64,000 bases of DNA from positions 62,001-126,000 of the forward strand of contig JACKML010000001.1 of NCBI GenBank assembly GCA_024235415.1, given 5' to 3'. Every line of letters begins with the position of its first letter. Position 1 is the stretch's first letter. Origin of the DNA: Chromatiaceae bacterium. GTDB taxonomy: Bacteria; Pseudomonadota; Gammaproteobacteria; Chromatiales; Chromatiaceae. A program made the translations under genes and the position numbers. This document shows, piece after piece, positions 39,093 through 48,810 of the stretch. A model generated the notes under the pieces. That model made no database searches and had not been told where the DNA came from. It worked only from the letters and a program-made list of their open reading frames with translations.

Positions 39093-40211
39093 TCAGACTG
39101 GCTCGCAGCAGCAATTGGCGATATTGCAGAACTCACTGAAATCGCTCAAGAAGGCATCCACGACGTCCGGATCAAAATGATTACCTCTGCCCTCTGCGAT
39201 GATGTCGCGCGCCGCATCGTAGGGCATCGCCGGTTTGTATACCCGTTCCGAGATCAGCGCGTCGAAGACATCAGCCAGCGCCATCAGGCGTGCCGACACC
39301 GGGATACTGTCACCGGAAAGCCGATCGGGATAACCGCTGCCATCCCATTTTTCGTGGTGCCAGTTCGCGATCTCCTTGGCCAGGCGCAGGAACTCCACCG
39401 GCGCATCCGCCTCGCTTTCGGCGCGTTCGATCGCCTCGGCGCCGATGCGTGCGTGTGACTGCATGATGGCCCATTCGTCCGCATCGAGCCGACCCGGCTT
39501 GAGCAGGATCGCGTCGGGAATGCCGACCTTCCCGATATCGTGCAGCGGCGCCGATCGCACCAGCAGATCGATGTAGTGGTCGTTGAGTGCGCTGATGAAC
39601 CGCGGATGTGTGCGCAGGCGTCGCGCCAGCGACTCGACATAACGCTGAGTGCGCAAAATATGATTCCCGGTCTCCGAGTCACGGGCCTCCGCCAGGTACG
39701 CCAGGGCGCGGATGCTGACCCGCTGAATCAGATCGTTTTCCGCCATCCGCCGCGACACCTCGGCTTCGAGCCAGGTGTTTGCGCTCTTGAGCTGGTCGCG
39801 GGTGCGCTTGAGTTCGAGTTGCGTGCGCACGCGCGCCAGCAGCACCGGCGGCACGATCGGCTTGGTAATGTAATCCGCGGCGCCCAGCTCCAAACCGCGC
39901 ATCTCGGCTTCGACGCCGTCCATCGCAGTAAGGAAGATCACCGGGATATCGCGGGTCTTTGGGTCGCCGCGCAGGCGCTCAAACACCTGATAGCCATCGA
40001 GGTCCGGCATCATCACGTCGAGCAGGATCAGGTCCGGGAGCGGGCTGGAAGCGACCAGCCGCAGCGCTCGTTCACCCGACTTTGCAGCCTGCACCTTGAA
40101 TTCCGGCGACAACAACTCGTGCAACACTGAAAGGTTCTCAGCGACGTCATCGACGATGAGGACCGTCTCGGCGCGTTTTGCGTCGGCAGCCAATGCAGTC
40201 TGTGGAATCAT
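39093..40211 (-). CDS. HD-GYP response regulator (RpfG-like)
   Basis: A 372-residue protein: receiver domain (VLIVDDVAENLSVLHELL, LILLDVMMPDLDGYQ, ADYITKP), coiled-coil linker, then an HD-GYP domain with HDIGKVGIPD (near residue 217), HARIGAEAIE and HHEKWDGSGYP (near 280). Such enzymes hydrolyse cyclic di-GMP. It is 14 nt upstream of the receiver-ATPase gene, so the two are probably transcribed together. It ends with an unusual CNIANCCCEPV cysteine cluster. Confidence 0.92.
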   Translation of the reverse strand: MIPQTALAADAKRAETVLIVDDVAENLSVLHELLSPEFKVQAAKSGERALRLVASSPLPDLILLDVMMPDLDGYQVFERLRGDPKTRDIPVIFLTAMDGVEAEMRGLELGAADYITKPIVPPVLLARVRTQLELKRTRDQLKSANTWLEAEVSRRMAENDLIQRVSIRALAYLAEARDSETGNHILRTQRYVESLARRLRTHPRFISALNDHYIDLLVRSAPLHDIGKVGIPDAILLKPGRLDADEWAIMQSHARIGAEAIERAESEADAPVEFLRLAKEIANWHHEKWDGSGYPDRLSGDSIPVSARLMALADVFDALISERVYKPAMPYDAARDIIAEGRGNHFDPDVVDAFLSDFSEFCNIANCCCEPV

Positions 40212-40338
40212 ATACCTGTATCGGAAACTGCCCGTAAAGGTTGAGGAACGCTCGTACTACGCCCCCACCCCGCCGGCTTCACCATATAATAGCCGGTGAT
40301 ATGCAACCGCCAGACCCGGTCCTGGGAGCGATCCGATC

Positions 40339-41157
40339 ATGCGCCTCGCCCGATGCCTAGACAACCGCGGCCAGATCGTTTGGGCCGAACCGCTGGGGCC
40401 GTCCAGCGCCCGCCTGTGCCAGGGCGACTCGCCATTCGATGGCCTGCGGCCCAGCGCTGTCGAAATAGACGTGCAGCGCTGGCTCGCCCCGCTGCAACCG
40501 GTCGACATCTACGGCGTCGGGCTCAATTACCGGGCCCATGCCATCGAGACCGGCGCCGAACTGCCGCAAAGCCCGGTGCTGTTCATGAAACCAGGCACGG
40601 CAGTCACCGATCCGGGCAGTCCGATTCTGCTGCCGGCAGCGTGCGAACATGGCCCGGAAGTCGACTACGAGGCCGAACTTGCCGTGATAATTGGCAAAAC
40701 GGCGCACAACGTGCCGGTTGAGAACGCCCTGGATCACGTCTTTGGCTACACCTGCGCCAACGACGTCTCGGCACGGCGCTGGCAGAAACACGCCGGTGGC
40801 GGCCAATGGGTGCGCGGCAAGAGTTTCGACACCTTCTGCCCGCTCGGGCCGCTGCTGGTGACCGCCGACGAGATCCCTGATCCGCAGGCACTGGCGATCC
40901 GTTCCGTGTTGAACGGCCGGACCATGCAGTCGAGCAACACCGGCGATATGATCTTCTCCGTCGCCGAGTTGATCGCCTTCATCAGCCGCGATACCACGCT
41001 GCGCCCTGGCACCCTGATCCTGACTGGCACCCCGGAGGGCGTCGGCTTTGCCCGCCGGCCGCCGGTGTACCTGGCCGATGGCGACACCATAGAGATCACG
41101 ATCGAGGGCATCGGCACACTTGCCAACCCGGTAAAAAACGCCGCCGTTCCGAAATGA
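40339..41157 (+). CDS. Fumarylacetoacetate hydrolase family protein
   Basis: A 272-residue FAH-fold protein. Metal-binding acids lie in EVDYEAELAVIIG and GYTCANDVSAR, with KSFDTFCPLGP and LILTGTPEGVG also typical. Members cleave or decarboxylate C-C bonds of acylpyruvates and related acids; acylpyruvase or oxaloacetate decarboxylase (FAHD1-like) is likely, but the substrate cannot be told. A second member of the family lies at 48811-49584. Confidence 0.9.
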   Translation: MRLARCLDNRGQIVWAEPLGPSSARLCQGDSPFDGLRPSAVEIDVQRWLAPLQPVDIYGVGLNYRAHAIETGAELPQSPVLFMKPGTAVTDPGSPILLPAACEHGPEVDYEAELAVIIGKTAHNVPVENALDHVFGYTCANDVSARRWQKHAGGGQWVRGKSFDTFCPLGPLLVTADEIPDPQALAIRSVLNGRTMQSSNTGDMIFSVAELIAFISRDTTLRPGTLILTGTPEGVGFARRPPVYLADGDTIEITIEGIGTLANPVKNAAVPK

Positions 41158-41382
41158 CTGGACGTTCGGCGAACTCGCAGACCAAGGCGCCCCCGTACCC
41201 GACACGACATCATTGCGGCCGCTTGTGTGCTCCAGATCAGGCTTACACCGAGGCGGTTACCTTGGGCACCGGCCGGGCTTCACCCGACCAAGTGAGAGCC
41301 TTTCGAATTGCCACGCGATGATGCCCGACACACGATCGACGCAGCACACCCCGTTTTGAAGCACCTGTACCCGGCAACACTG

Positions 41383-44300
41383 ATGTACCTGACCGAACAA
41401 TTCGAAACCGACCCATCGATCGCCAGACTGTTCCGCCGATGGTCGGCAGCGGCAGCCGTGCTCTGCGTATTCATCGCCGCCATTGTGTTGTCCGGCTGGC
41501 TATTCGACCTCGCGGCACTGAAAGGCGTCCTGCCCGGTATGGCGCAGATGAAAGTCAATACGGCATTTGGCTTCCTGCTGTCCGGCGCGGCGCTGTGGCT
41601 GATGCGTAAAGACGCAAACGGCAGCTGGGCCAGCACTACCGGCCTGTTGCTCGCCGCGGTCGTTACCCTGCTGGGACTGCTGACGCTGCTCGAGCACATC
41701 GTCGGCTGGGACCTGCATATCGATAATGGACTGATCCCCGAGTCATCCCAGACCAGCGACACCCTTTACCCCGGGCGCATGTCCCAGGCCACCGCATTCA
41801 ATTTCTTCTTCTTCGGCATCGCGTTGACGCTGCTGTCCGTCAAATCACGTCGCGCCGCGGCAATCACACAACTGCTGGTGCTGGTGCCACTGACGGTCAC
41901 GACGACAGCACTCGTCGGTTCTGTCTACAACCTGTACGGTCTGTACGCGGTCAAGCCGTTCGCGTCGATGGCACCGCTCACGGTCGCGCCCAGCCTGATC
42001 GTGGCACTTGGAATCCTCGGCGCACGACCGCAAAGCGGCTGGGTTGGGCTGTTGAGCAGCGCGGCGGTCGGCGGCGCCTTTGCGCGGCGTCTGCTACCCA
42101 TGGTGGTCGCGCTGTTACCCCTGCTCGGGTGGGCCATCGCCGCCGGCGAGCGCGCCGGGCACTTCGGCCCCGAGTTCCATGTCAACCTCCTGGTCATAGG
42201 CAGCATGCTGACGATGTCCGTGCTGATCTGGTGGAGCGCCAGGCACATCAACCGCAGAGACGCCGAGCGCCAGCGATCCGAGCGTGCCTTGGCGGACAAG
42301 CGCAACGCGGCACTGGAAGAGCAGCGCCGCGCCCGTCTCGCCGCACTCAAGCTGATGGAAGACGCCATTGCCGCGCGCGAACGCGCCGAGGCGGCGCACG
42401 CTGCACTCCGCGAATCCGAGACCAAGTACCGGCTGCTGGCCGACAAATCCAGCGACTGCATCTTCTGGACCGGTCCTGACGGTCGTTTCAAGTACATCTC
42501 CCCCGCGTGCCACGCACTCTCGGGGCATCGCGTCAGTGATTTCCTCGCCGATCCGGCGCTGATGGTCGCGTTGATCCATCCGGACGATCGTGCGCACTTC
42601 GTCGCTCACACCGCGGACGACAGGGCTGCAGAGCCCGGTGAGCTGGATTTCCGCCTGGTACACAAAGACGGCAGCGTGCGTTGGATCAGTCACCACTGCG
42701 AGCCGATCTACGGCACCAACGGTGAGTATCTGGGCCGGCACGGCAGCAACCGTGACATCACCAAGCGCAAGCAGGCAGAGGAAATGGGCCGCAAGCTGGC
42801 GCTGGCGGTGCAGCAAAGCTCCAACAGCATCATCATCACGGACACCCAGGGCAGGATCGAATACGTCAATGACGCATTCGTACAGATGTCCGGTTATACC
42901 GTCGACGAGGTGGCCGGCAAGAACCCGCGCCTGCTGCAATCCGGAGAAACACCGCCTTCCACCTACGCCGATCTCTGGGCCTCGGTCACACAGGGCAAAC
43001 CCTGGCGCGGCGAGTTCGCCAACAGGCGCAAGGACGGTACCGATTACCTGGTCACCGCCACCGTGACGCCACTGCGACAGGCGGACGGACAGATCACGCA
43101 CCATGTCGGGGTGCAGGAAGACATTACGCAGAGCAAGGCGTTGAACGAGGAACTGGAACAGCACCGCCATCACCTGCAGGAACTGGTGGACGAACGCACC
43201 GCACAGCTGGCCGATGCGACACAGCGCGCCGAGGCCGCGAATACGGCAAAAAGTGCGTTCCTCACCAACATGAGCCACGAGATCCGCACACCGATGAACG
43301 CGATCATCGGCCTGACCCACCTTTTGCGACGACACAGCGCCACCCCGGCTCAGCTCGAACGGCTGACCAGGATAGACAGCGCTGCCCAGCACCTGCTCAG
43401 CATCATCAACGATATCCTGGACCTGTCCAAGATCGAGGCGGGGAAGCTCGAGATCGAGGCACATGACTTTTCCCTGGTCGACACACTGGACCGGATCCGC
43501 TCACTGATTGCCGACTCGGCATTGACGAAGGGACTTGCCGTCGAAGTGGATACCGGTGACGTACCGACATGGCTGCGGGGCGACGCGACCCGTCTACGCC
43601 AGGCGCTGCTCAGCTATGCCGCCAACGCGGTCAAGTTCACCGAGCATGGACACATCACCCTGCGCGCACGCCGACTGCGGGACGAAGGCGACCACCTGCT
43701 GGTGCGCTTCGAGGTGGAGGACACTGGGATCGGCATCGATCCACAGCGATTGCCCCAGCTGTTCATGGCTTTCGAGCAGGCCGATGGTTCGACGACGCGT
43801 CGCTTCGGCGGGGCCGGCCTGGGCCTGGCGATCACCAGGCGTCTGGCGCATCTGATGGGCGGCGAGGCGGGCGCCGAGAGCAAACCCGGCAACGGCAGCC
43901 TGTTCTGGTTCACCGCGGCATTGCAGCACGGGCACAGTAACGCGCCGCACCTGCAACATCCCATTGACAGTGCTGACGCCCAATTGCGCAGAGGCTACGG
44001 CGGCGCCCACCTGCTACTGGTCGAGGACGATGCAATCAACCGCGAGGTGGCGCTGACACTGCTGAACGACGCAGGCCTGACCACGGACACGGCGGAGAAC
44101 GGCAGGATCGCTGTCGAGAAGATCCGCCACACGCACTATGACCTTGTCTTGATGGACATCCAGATGCCGGTCATGGACGGCCTCGCGGCCACACGCGCGA
44201 TCCGTGCCATGCCGGATTGCCAAGACACACCCATCCTCGCGATGAGCGCCAACAAGTCTGCGGAAGACCACCTGGCCGGCGAACAGGCCGGGATCAACGA

Positions 44301-45039
44301 TTTCGTTTCCAAGCCGGTAGACCCGGAGCAGCTGTACGCCACGCTGTTGCAGTGGCTTCCGTCTCCGGCGGGTGGAGAGGCGGCAAGTGGGGTTGTGGCG
44401 ACACCGGTGCCTGGCCGGTCGACCGACGCCCGGCTCACGCGTCTGGCCCGCATACCTGAATTCGATCTGGCGCGTGGCCTGGCAACGCTGCGGGGGGACG
44501 AGGACAAGTACCTGCGACTGCTTCAGCGTTTCGTCGCCGGCCACGGTGGCGATGCGGCGAAAATGAAGGAATCACTGCTCGATGAAGATCTGGCGATGGT
44601 GAGCAGCCAGGCACATGGACTCAAGGGCGTGTCGGCAACACTCGGTGCCAACGGTGTGGCCAAAGCAGCCGCCCGCCTGGAACAGGCCATGCGCGGCGTG
44701 GATGCCGTGCCCACCTTGAGCGGAATCACTGTCCTGATCGATGCCATCGACCGCGCGCTGGCCCCCCTGAGCGCGGTATTCGCCGAAGATCCGGAGACGG
44801 CGGTCACCGTGGATTCCCGGACATTCGACCCGGCGATGACGCATGCAACGCTGGATCAAATGGCGGTTCTGCTCGAACGCAACGACACGCGCATTCTGGA
44901 GATGTTGCGCACCAACGAGTCCCTGCTGCATACCGCGCTTGGCCCCCGTTTTGACAAATTCAGCGCTCAGCTCGAGCAGTTCGATTTCGACACCGCGGCG
45001 GCATTGTTACGCGAGGTGAAGAACACGCTGCCGGCATGA
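41383..45039 (+). CDS. Hybrid sensor histidine kinase (PAS-PAS-HisKA-HATPase-REC-Hpt)
   Basis: A protein of about 1218 residues. The N-terminus has several transmembrane helices (about residues 20-260), followed by a coiled coil, two PAS domains with PAC motifs, the phosphoacceptor MSHEIRTPMNAIIGL, ATPase motifs (DTGIGIDPQRLPQL, GGAGLGLAITRRL), a receiver (LLLVEDDAINREVALT, VLMDIQMPVMDG, SKPVDPEQL) and a C-terminal Hpt domain (HGLKGVSATLGANG). It is a complete phosphorelay in one chain; the input and target are unknown. ATG 41383 is preferred; a TTG at 41308 would add 25 residues. Confidence 0.93.
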   Translation: MYLTEQFETDPSIARLFRRWSAAAAVLCVFIAAIVLSGWLFDLAALKGVLPGMAQMKVNTAFGFLLSGAALWLMRKDANGSWASTTGLLLAAVVTLLGLLTLLEHIVGWDLHIDNGLIPESSQTSDTLYPGRMSQATAFNFFFFGIALTLLSVKSRRAAAITQLLVLVPLTVTTTALVGSVYNLYGLYAVKPFASMAPLTVAPSLIVALGILGARPQSGWVGLLSSAAVGGAFARRLLPMVVALLPLLGWAIAAGERAGHFGPEFHVNLLVIGSMLTMSVLIWWSARHINRRDAERQRSERALADKRNAALEEQRRARLAALKLMEDAIAARERAEAAHAALRESETKYRLLADKSSDCIFWTGPDGRFKYISPACHALSGHRVSDFLADPALMVALIHPDDRAHFVAHTADDRAAEPGELDFRLVHKDGSVRWISHHCEPIYGTNGEYLGRHGSNRDITKRKQAEEMGRKLALAVQQSSNSIIITDTQGRIEYVNDAFVQMSGYTVDEVAGKNPRLLQSGETPPSTYADLWASVTQGKPWRGEFANRRKDGTDYLVTATVTPLRQADGQITHHVGVQEDITQSKALNEELEQHRHHLQELVDERTAQLADATQRAEAANTAKSAFLTNMSHEIRTPMNAIIGLTHLLRRHSATPAQLERLTRIDSAAQHLLSIINDILDLSKIEAGKLEIEAHDFSLVDTLDRIRSLIADSALTKGLAVEVDTGDVPTWLRGDATRLRQALLSYAANAVKFTEHGHITLRARRLRDEGDHLLVRFEVEDTGIGIDPQRLPQLFMAFEQADGSTTRRFGGAGLGLAITRRLAHLMGGEAGAESKPGNGSLFWFTAALQHGHSNAPHLQHPIDSADAQLRRGYGGAHLLLVEDDAINREVALTLLNDAGLTTDTAENGRIAVEKIRHTHYDLVLMDIQMPVMDGLAATRAIRAMPDCQDTPILAMSANKSAEDHLAGEQAGINDFVSKPVDPEQLYATLLQWLPSPAGGEAASGVVATPVPGRSTDARLTRLARIPEFDLARGLATLRGDEDKYLRLLQRFVAGHGGDAAKMKESLLDEDLAMVSSQAHGLKGVSATLGANGVAKAAARLEQAMRGVDAVPTLSGITVLIDAIDRALAPLSAVFAEDPETAVTVDSRTFDPAMTHATLDQMAVLLERNDTRILEMLRTNESLLHTALGPRFDKFSAQLEQFDFDTAAALLREVKNTLPA

Positions 45040-45078
45040 ATGCAACACCGATGCGAACCGAACCGCTCAGCCACACGG

Positions 45079-45113
45079 CCGATTGCCCCTCCCTCCGGGA
45101 AAGGGGCAATCGG
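45079..45113. terminator. Bidirectional hairpin between convergent genes
   Basis: CCGATTGCCCCT (45079-45090) and AGGGGCAATCGG (45102-45113) form a perfect 12-bp stem with an 11-nt loop between the histidine kinase gene and htpG. No strong T-run follows, so termination efficiency is uncertain. Confidence 0.6.
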
Positions 45114-45136
45114 TCCTGGCCGGACTGCAACCGAGG

Positions 45137-47047
45137 TCAGGCCGACATATCCAGCATCAGCCGATTCAGGCGATGCACGAAGCCGGCCGGGTCATCCAGC
45201 TGCCCGCCTTCCGCCAACAGGGCCTGATCGAACACCAGCTTCGCCAGCTCGTCGAACTTGTCCTCGTCTGTCTCGCTGTCCATGCGCTGCAACAAGGGGT
45301 GCTCCAGGTTGATCTCGATGATCGGCTTGGGCATCGGTGCATCCTGGCCCAACTGCTTGAGCACGCGAGCCAGATTCTGGCTCATATCGTAGTCATCGAC
45401 GACCAGGCAGGCCGGTGACTCGGTCAGGCGGCTGGACAGGCGCACCTCCTTGACCGTGTCGCCCAATGCGGTCTTGACCCGCTCGATCAGGTGCTTGTGC
45501 TCTTCAGCGGCTTTCTCGACCTTTTCCCTGGTCTCCTTGTCGTCCAGCTCACCGAGATCCAGCTCGCCCTTGGCCACCGATTGCAGGTGTTTGCCCTTGT
45601 AGTCGGTCAGGTGCGACACCAGCCATTCGTCGACCCGGTCGGTCAGCAGCAGCACCTCGATGCCCTTCTTTTTGAATACCTCGAGGTGCGGGCTGTTGCG
45701 AGCCGCCGACAGCGTATCGGCGGTGATGTAGTACACCTTTTCCTGTTTCTCGGCCATGCGCTCGATGTACTGGTCGAGCGAGACGTCCTGCACGTCCCCT
45801 TCCGACTTGGTCGAGGCGAAGCGCAACAGGCCTGCGATCTTTTCGCGGTTGCCGAAGTCCTCGGCCGGTCCCTCTTTGAGGACTTTTCCGAACTCTTTCC
45901 AGAACGCCTGGTACTTCTCGGGCTCGTCCTTCGCCAGTTTTTCCAGCAGCCCGAGCACGCGCTTGACGTTGGCGCTGCGGATGCTGTCGATCTTCTTGTC
46001 GTGCTGCAGCAGCTCGCGCGATACGTTCAACGGCAGATCGTCGGAATCGACCACGCCTTTGACGAAGCGCAGGTAATGCGGCATCAGCTTGTCCGCCTCG
46101 TCCATGATGAACACGCGGCGCACGTACAACTTCACGCCATGCTTCTGCTCGCGATCCCACATATCGAACGGCGCCCGCGTCGGCACGAACAGCAGCGAGG
46201 TGTACTCGTTGGTGCCTTCGACGCGATTGTGGACCCAGGACAGCGGTGCCTCGAAGTCATGGCAGGTGTTCTTGTAGAAGTCATGGTACTCGTCGTCGCT
46301 GATATCCGACTTGTTGCGCATCCACAGCGCGGTACCACGGTTGACCTGCTCCCATTCCACCGCAGCCTTGGGTTCTTCACCCTCTTCCACCGGCTCCGCT
46401 TCCTTGAGCATCTCCACCGGGATCGCGATGTGATCGGAGAACTTGCCAATGATGCTGCGCAGTCGCCAGGCATCGAGAAACTCCTTCTCATCCTCGCGCA
46501 GATGCAGCACGATCTCGGTGCCGCGCGCCGTGCGCTCGACGTTCTCGATGGTGTAGCTGCCCTCACCACTCGACGCCCAGCGCACCCCTTCGTCCGCCTT
46601 CATGCCGGCGCGACGGGTGGTCAGGGTCACCTTGTCTGCGACGATGAAGGCGGAATAGAAACCCACCCCGAACTGGCCGATCAACTGGCTGTCCTTGGCC
46701 TTGTCACCGGACAGGTTTTCCAGGAACTTGCGGGTACCGGAGCTTGCGATCGTACCGATGGTGTCGTTGACCTCCTGGCGGCTCATACCGACACCGTTGT
46801 CCAGGATGGTGACCGTGCCGGCCTCGGGATCGACAGTGACGCGGATCTTCAGCGCGCTGTCGCCCTCGTACAGGGCGTCATTGCTCAACGCCTCGAAGCG
46901 CAGTTTTTCCGCTGCATCCGAGGCGTTCGAGATCAATTCGCGGAGAAATATCTCCTTATTGGAATAAAGTGAGCGGATGACCAGGTTGAGTACCTGGCTG
47001 ACTTCGGCCTGAAAATCCAGGGTTTCCTTCTGCGCGGTCGCGGTCAT
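45137..47047 (-). CDS. htpG: Chaperone HtpG (Hsp90)
   Basis: A 636-residue Hsp90. ATP-site motifs are NASDAAEKLRF, DNGVGMSRQEV and GQFGVGFYSAF; the catalytic glutamate is in FLRELISNASD. The ATG at 47047 (MTATAQKETLDFQAEVSQ) has GGAGGAAT upstream. A near-consensus sigma-32 promoter lies 40-70 nt before the start, so it is heat-induced. Confidence 0.97.
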   Translation of the reverse strand: MTATAQKETLDFQAEVSQVLNLVIRSLYSNKEIFLRELISNASDAAEKLRFEALSNDALYEGDSALKIRVTVDPEAGTVTILDNGVGMSRQEVNDTIGTIASSGTRKFLENLSGDKAKDSQLIGQFGVGFYSAFIVADKVTLTTRRAGMKADEGVRWASSGEGSYTIENVERTARGTEIVLHLREDEKEFLDAWRLRSIIGKFSDHIAIPVEMLKEAEPVEEGEEPKAAVEWEQVNRGTALWMRNKSDISDDEYHDFYKNTCHDFEAPLSWVHNRVEGTNEYTSLLFVPTRAPFDMWDREQKHGVKLYVRRVFIMDEADKLMPHYLRFVKGVVDSDDLPLNVSRELLQHDKKIDSIRSANVKRVLGLLEKLAKDEPEKYQAFWKEFGKVLKEGPAEDFGNREKIAGLLRFASTKSEGDVQDVSLDQYIERMAEKQEKVYYITADTLSAARNSPHLEVFKKKGIEVLLLTDRVDEWLVSHLTDYKGKHLQSVAKGELDLGELDDKETREKVEKAAEEHKHLIERVKTALGDTVKEVRLSSRLTESPACLVVDDYDMSQNLARVLKQLGQDAPMPKPIIEINLEHPLLQRMDSETDEDKFDELAKLVFDQALLAEGGQLDDPAGFVHRLNRLMLDMSA

Positions 47048-47088
47048 TGCTTGGTATTCCTCCGGCGGTTCTGAAACGGTGGGCGCCG

Positions 47089-47117
47089 ATATTGGGGCAG
47101 TGGCGCGGGATTTCAAG
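47089..47117 (-). promoter_or_regulatory. Sigma-32 (heat-shock) promoter of htpG
   Basis: On the minus strand CTTGAAA (47117-47111), 13 bp, then CCCCAATAT (47097-47089), close to the RpoH consensus CTTGAAA-N13-14-CCCCATNT. The predicted start of transcription lies about 36 nt before htpG. Confidence 0.75.
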
Positions 47118-47165
47118 GCACGGCTGTGGTAAAAATCCCCCCAGATTTTGCAGGACCGATCAAAC

Positions 47166-48797
47166 ATGCCAGTCACCACCTATTCCACCAAGCCTTACAA
47201 GGACCAAAAGCCCGGGACCTCCGGGCTGCGCAAACGCGTAGAGGTGTTCCGCAAAGGCCATTACCTCAAAAACTTCGTTCAGTCGGTGTTCGACACCCAG
47301 CGCGAGCTGGTCGGCGGCACACTGGTGCTCGGTGGTGACGGCCGGTTCTTCAATTACGAGGCCATCCAGGTCATATTGAGGCTGGCTGCCGCCAACAACA
47401 TCGCCCGCGTACTCGTTGGCCGCGATGGTCTGTTGTCGACACCGGCCGCGTCCTGCGTGATCCGCAAATACGGTGCCGCGGGCGGCCTGATTCTCTCGGC
47501 CAGCCACAACCCCGGGGGGCCGGACGGCGACTTCGGAATCAAATACAACACGGCGAACGGCGGGCCAGCGCCCGAAAAGGTGACCGAGGCGATATATGCC
47601 CGGACCCTCGACATCGCCAATTACCGGATCGCTGGCGGTGAAGACATACCGCTCGACGCCGTAGCCACCCACAAACTTGAAAAGATGCAGATCGAGGTCA
47701 TTGACCCGGTGGCCGACTACGCCGAGTTGATGACGGCGATCTTCGATTTCGACGCCATCCGCCGGCTGATCGCTGGCGGGTTCCGTATGCGCTTCGATGC
47801 CATGCACGCGGTGACCGGGCCCTATGCCAGGCACATATTCGAAGAGCTGCTCGGCGCGGCACCGGGCACCGTGATCAATGGCGTTCCCCTCGAAGACTTT
47901 GGCGGTCACCACCCGGACCCGAACCTGGTGCATGCCGCCGAGCTGGTGGCCATGACGCAAGGCCCCGACGCCGTCGATTTTGCCGCCGCCTCCGATGGCG
48001 ATGGTGACCGCAACATGATCCTCGGTCGTGATTTCTTCGTCACCCCGAGTGACAGCCTCGCGGTACTGGCCGCCAATGCGACATCGATCCCCGCCCATCG
48101 CAACGGCATCGCGGGCGTCGCGCGTTCGATGCCGACCAGCCAGGCGGTCGACCGTGTCGCGGCCGCCCTCGGAATCGAGTGCTTCGAGACGCCGACCGGC
48201 TGGAAGTTCTTCGGCAACCTGCTGGACGCCGGACGGATCACCTTCTGCGGCGAGGAGAGCTTCGGCACCGGCTCGGATCATGTGCGTGAAAAGGACGGAC
48301 TGTGGGCCGTGCTGGCGTGGCTGAACGTAATTGCCGGACGCGGCCAGCCGGTCTCGGAAATCGTCACCGGGCACTGGCAGCAATATGGGCGCAACTACTA
48401 TTCACGTCACGACTACGAGGGCGTCAACGCGAAGGATGCCGGCACGCTGATGAATGCATTGCGCGAACGCCTGCCACAGCTTCCCGGGACCGTGCTGGAA
48501 GGCCTGGAGATCGCCTACGCCGACGACTTCAGCTACACGGATCCGATCGACGGTTCAGTCAGTGCAAATCAGGGTATTCGCGTGGGTTTCGCCGATGGCT
48601 CCAGGGTCATCTTCCGTCTTTCCGGCACCGGTACCGTCGGCGCGACGCTACGTGTCTACCTCGAGTCCTACGAACCGGATGCCGGCCGGCAGTTGCTGGA
48701 CCCGCAGACAGCACTGGCGCCGCTCATCAGGATCGCCAACGAACTGGCGGACATTCAACAGCGAACCGGCAGATCAGCGCCAGACGTCATTACCTGA
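47166..48797 (+). CDS. pgm: Phosphoglucomutase (alpha-D-glucose specific)
   Basis: A 543-residue enzyme interconverting glucose 1- and 6-phosphate. The phosphoserine loop is LSASHNPGGPDGDFG, the metal loop AASDGDGDRNMI, and the sugar loop CGEESFGTGSDH. It starts MPVTTYSTKPYKDQ at ATG 47166. It is divergent from htpG and is followed 13 nt later by a FAH-family gene, so transcription continues into that gene. Confidence 0.95.
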   Translation: MPVTTYSTKPYKDQKPGTSGLRKRVEVFRKGHYLKNFVQSVFDTQRELVGGTLVLGGDGRFFNYEAIQVILRLAAANNIARVLVGRDGLLSTPAASCVIRKYGAAGGLILSASHNPGGPDGDFGIKYNTANGGPAPEKVTEAIYARTLDIANYRIAGGEDIPLDAVATHKLEKMQIEVIDPVADYAELMTAIFDFDAIRRLIAGGFRMRFDAMHAVTGPYARHIFEELLGAAPGTVINGVPLEDFGGHHPDPNLVHAAELVAMTQGPDAVDFAAASDGDGDRNMILGRDFFVTPSDSLAVLAANATSIPAHRNGIAGVARSMPTSQAVDRVAAALGIECFETPTGWKFFGNLLDAGRITFCGEESFGTGSDHVREKDGLWAVLAWLNVIAGRGQPVSEIVTGHWQQYGRNYYSRHDYEGVNAKDAGTLMNALRERLPQLPGTVLEGLEIAYADDFSYTDPIDGSVSANQGIRVGFADGSRVIFRLSGTGTVGATLRVYLESYEPDAGRQLLDPQTALAPLIRIANELADIQQRTGRSAPDVIT

Positions 48798-48810
48798 ACA
48801 GGAGAAGCCC

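Noticed and set aside
45491..46972. 493-codon plus-strand frame within htpG
   Set aside because: Antisense shadow of htpG; composition is biased by the complementary strand.
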